DNA of 13,918 nucleotides, taken from assembly GCA_963997925.1 (NCBI GenBank), contig CAXEOX010000083.1, forward strand, positions 1-13,918. Direction: 5' to 3'. The notes beneath the pieces were generated by a model. That model did no database searches. It was not told the origin of the DNA and was given only the letters and a program-made list of their open reading frames with translations. Positions 13,125 to 13,918 of this stretch are shown piece after piece. Each line of letters starts with the position of its first letter. Position 1 is the first letter of the stretch. A program made the translations under genes and the position numbers. The stretch is from UBA11650 sp963997925 (GTDB taxonomy: Bacteria > Chloroflexota > Dehalococcoidia > Lucifugimonadales > UBA3495).

Positions 13125-13648
13125 CGGTGCCAGCCCATCCCGATAAACAGACCCCTTAGGTAAGCGATCTGGCCGCCGTGAGCGATGTTGTCCCAGGTGA
13201 ACTGCCCCAGAAGCATGGCCACTGAGCGCGGCTCGGCCACCGGCGGGACCACCAGCTGCTTTTCCAGGTCGGCCACGGTCAAAGATTCCAGATATGATTT
13301 GGCAGCCGATTTAACCGCTGCGTAGTATCCAAGTTGTTCTGCCTTGGACGGGGGCGTCCAAGCGGCTACTTGCTCGGCCGTCCAGCCCACTCCCCGATCT
13401 TCCCCGTCTTCCGGCATGTGGAACTTTTCATGCCAACCGTCTTGGGTCCACAACTGGGGAATGGACCGAAGCCTGGTATGGATGAACATATCCACAACAC
13501 GGGTCATGTGCCACAGGATCCAAGCCGCGGAGTTGCACTGATCGGAAGGTTGCCGAACCATGGCGGCTTCGTCCAAGCCTTCCAGAGCGGAGTCCACCAT
13601 GTCCCAGTTGCGTTGTAAGGCGTAGATGATAGATTCGGCAGGGAGCAT
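13121..13648 (-). CDS. DinB/YfiT-like metalloprotein
   Basis: This 175-residue four-helix-bundle protein belongs to the DinB superfamily. The N-terminal helix IIYALQRNWDMVDSALEGL, the metal-ligand-type H47 in AAWILWHMTRV, and the C-terminal helix with H157 in FTWDNIAHGGQIAYLRGL match the usual arrangement of spaced histidines on helices. Members include thiol-dependent transferases and damage-inducible proteins, but most, like this one, have no known substrate. ATG 13648 follows GGAGG at five bases, a strong ribosome-binding site. No SOS box is apparent upstream. Its end overlaps the dtd end by four bases (shared CTAG), with no room for a separate terminator between the convergent genes. Confidence 0.88.
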   Translation of the reverse strand: MLPAESIIYALQRNWDMVDSALEGLDEAAMVRQPSDQCNSAAWILWHMTRVVDMFIHTRLRSIPQLWTQDGWHEKFHMPEDGEDRGVGWTAEQVAAWTPPSKAEQLGYYAAVKSAAKSYLESLTVADLEKQLVVPPVAEPRSVAMLLGQFTWDNIAHGGQIAYLRGLFIGMGWHR

Positions 13649-13719
13649 TATCTCCTCCTTATTGTCGCGGCGGTGCGGCTCATCAGGTTACGCCATCAGA
13701 ATCGTGAAGCCCTGATCGT

Positions 13720-13918
13720 GACACCGGAGGAAGCCGGTGTCTAGAAGGTATTGTGTTGCAGGCAGTTTCTGGATTCCGGCCTTCGCCGGAATGACGAAGT
13801 GGGGCAATGACCCTCCCGTCATTCCCGTCCAGACGGGAATCCAGTAGGCCCGGATGAAAGGAGTGTGCCATCCGGAAACAGAGATGGCATGGACTACGGA
13901 CTCTTCCGGAATGACGGA
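13720..13918. repeat. Cluster of intergenic hairpin repeats
   Basis: Four perfect inverted repeats lie in series. GACACCGG/CCGGTGTC is at 13720-13741, ATTCCGGC/GCCGGAAT at 13773-13792 (loop CTTC), ATTCCCGTC/GACGGGAAT at 13821-13840 (loop CA) and TGCCATC/GATGGCA at 13866-13889. A partial TTCCGGAATGACGGA reaches the window end. The second and third are flanked by GGATTCC/AATGAC-type sequence, the style of dispersed palindromic repeats in many environmental genomes. No gene is visible between 13649 and the end; the element may continue past the window. Confidence 0.65.

Noticed and set aside
13649..13918. CRISPR array or attachment site in the terminal repeat cluster
   Set aside because: The hairpins differ from one another and spacing is irregular; there are no identical direct repeats, spacers, tRNA or integrase.

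Overview
The window is 13.9 kb of moderately GC-rich, gene-dense bacterial DNA. The protein repertoire includes a class III cyclase fused to an ATPase and TPR region, an HpaI-type aldolase, an SDR, an FmdB-type zinc ribbon with a serine tail, Dtd, bS21 and a DinB-like protein. Together with intergenic repeats of the types TTCGACAAGCTCAGGAC and ATTCCCGTC-CA-GACGGGAAT, this fits an uncultivated Chloroflexota (Dehalococcoidia/SAR202-like) genome. That assignment rests on recalled protein and repeat style, not on a search, and is moderately confident.

Layout. Bases 81-3857 hold one very large cyclase/ATPase/TPR regulator gene, interrupted by two in-frame TAA codons but with no frameshift. A convergent cysteine desulfurase (3901-5043, minus) follows. 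It is divergent from an SDR oxidoreductase (5174-5956, plus). A small unknown protein (6083-6532, minus) is divergent from an HpcH/HpaI aldolase (6777-7547, plus), and two predicted promoters there overlap back to back. A repeat element with inverted ends lies at 7576-7712. Beyond it are a conserved unknown protein (7729-8409, minus) and an orphan GAF histidine kinase (8514-9770, minus), the latter divergent from rpsU (10011-10199, plus), which ends in a clear hairpin. Next come a PD-(D/E)XK-like unknown protein (10398-11090, plus), an MBL-fold hydrolase (11141-12001, minus), a probable FmdB-dtd operon (12236-13124, plus; both genes start with TTG), a DinB-like protein (13121-13648, minus) and a cluster of intergenic hairpin repeats to the window end.

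How the genes work together. No large operon or single pathway is visible. Most genes are monocistronic and alternate in strand. Promoters can be predicted for most genes, and almost all are of the extended -10 type (TGN followed by a TATAAT-like hexamer), usually without a good -35. The FmdB-dtd pair has the best one: TTGACA, a 17-base spacer and TGGTAGATT.

Best candidates for something new are: the cyclase gene split by two TAA codons in an otherwise intact frame; the PD-(D/E)XK-like protein; an SDR with an enlarged glycine-rich loop and His in place of the usual active-site Asn; a 20-base near-perfect palindrome between the kinase and rpsU; and the overlapping divergent promoters at 6609-6623. 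I do not see a complete undescribed multi-gene system.
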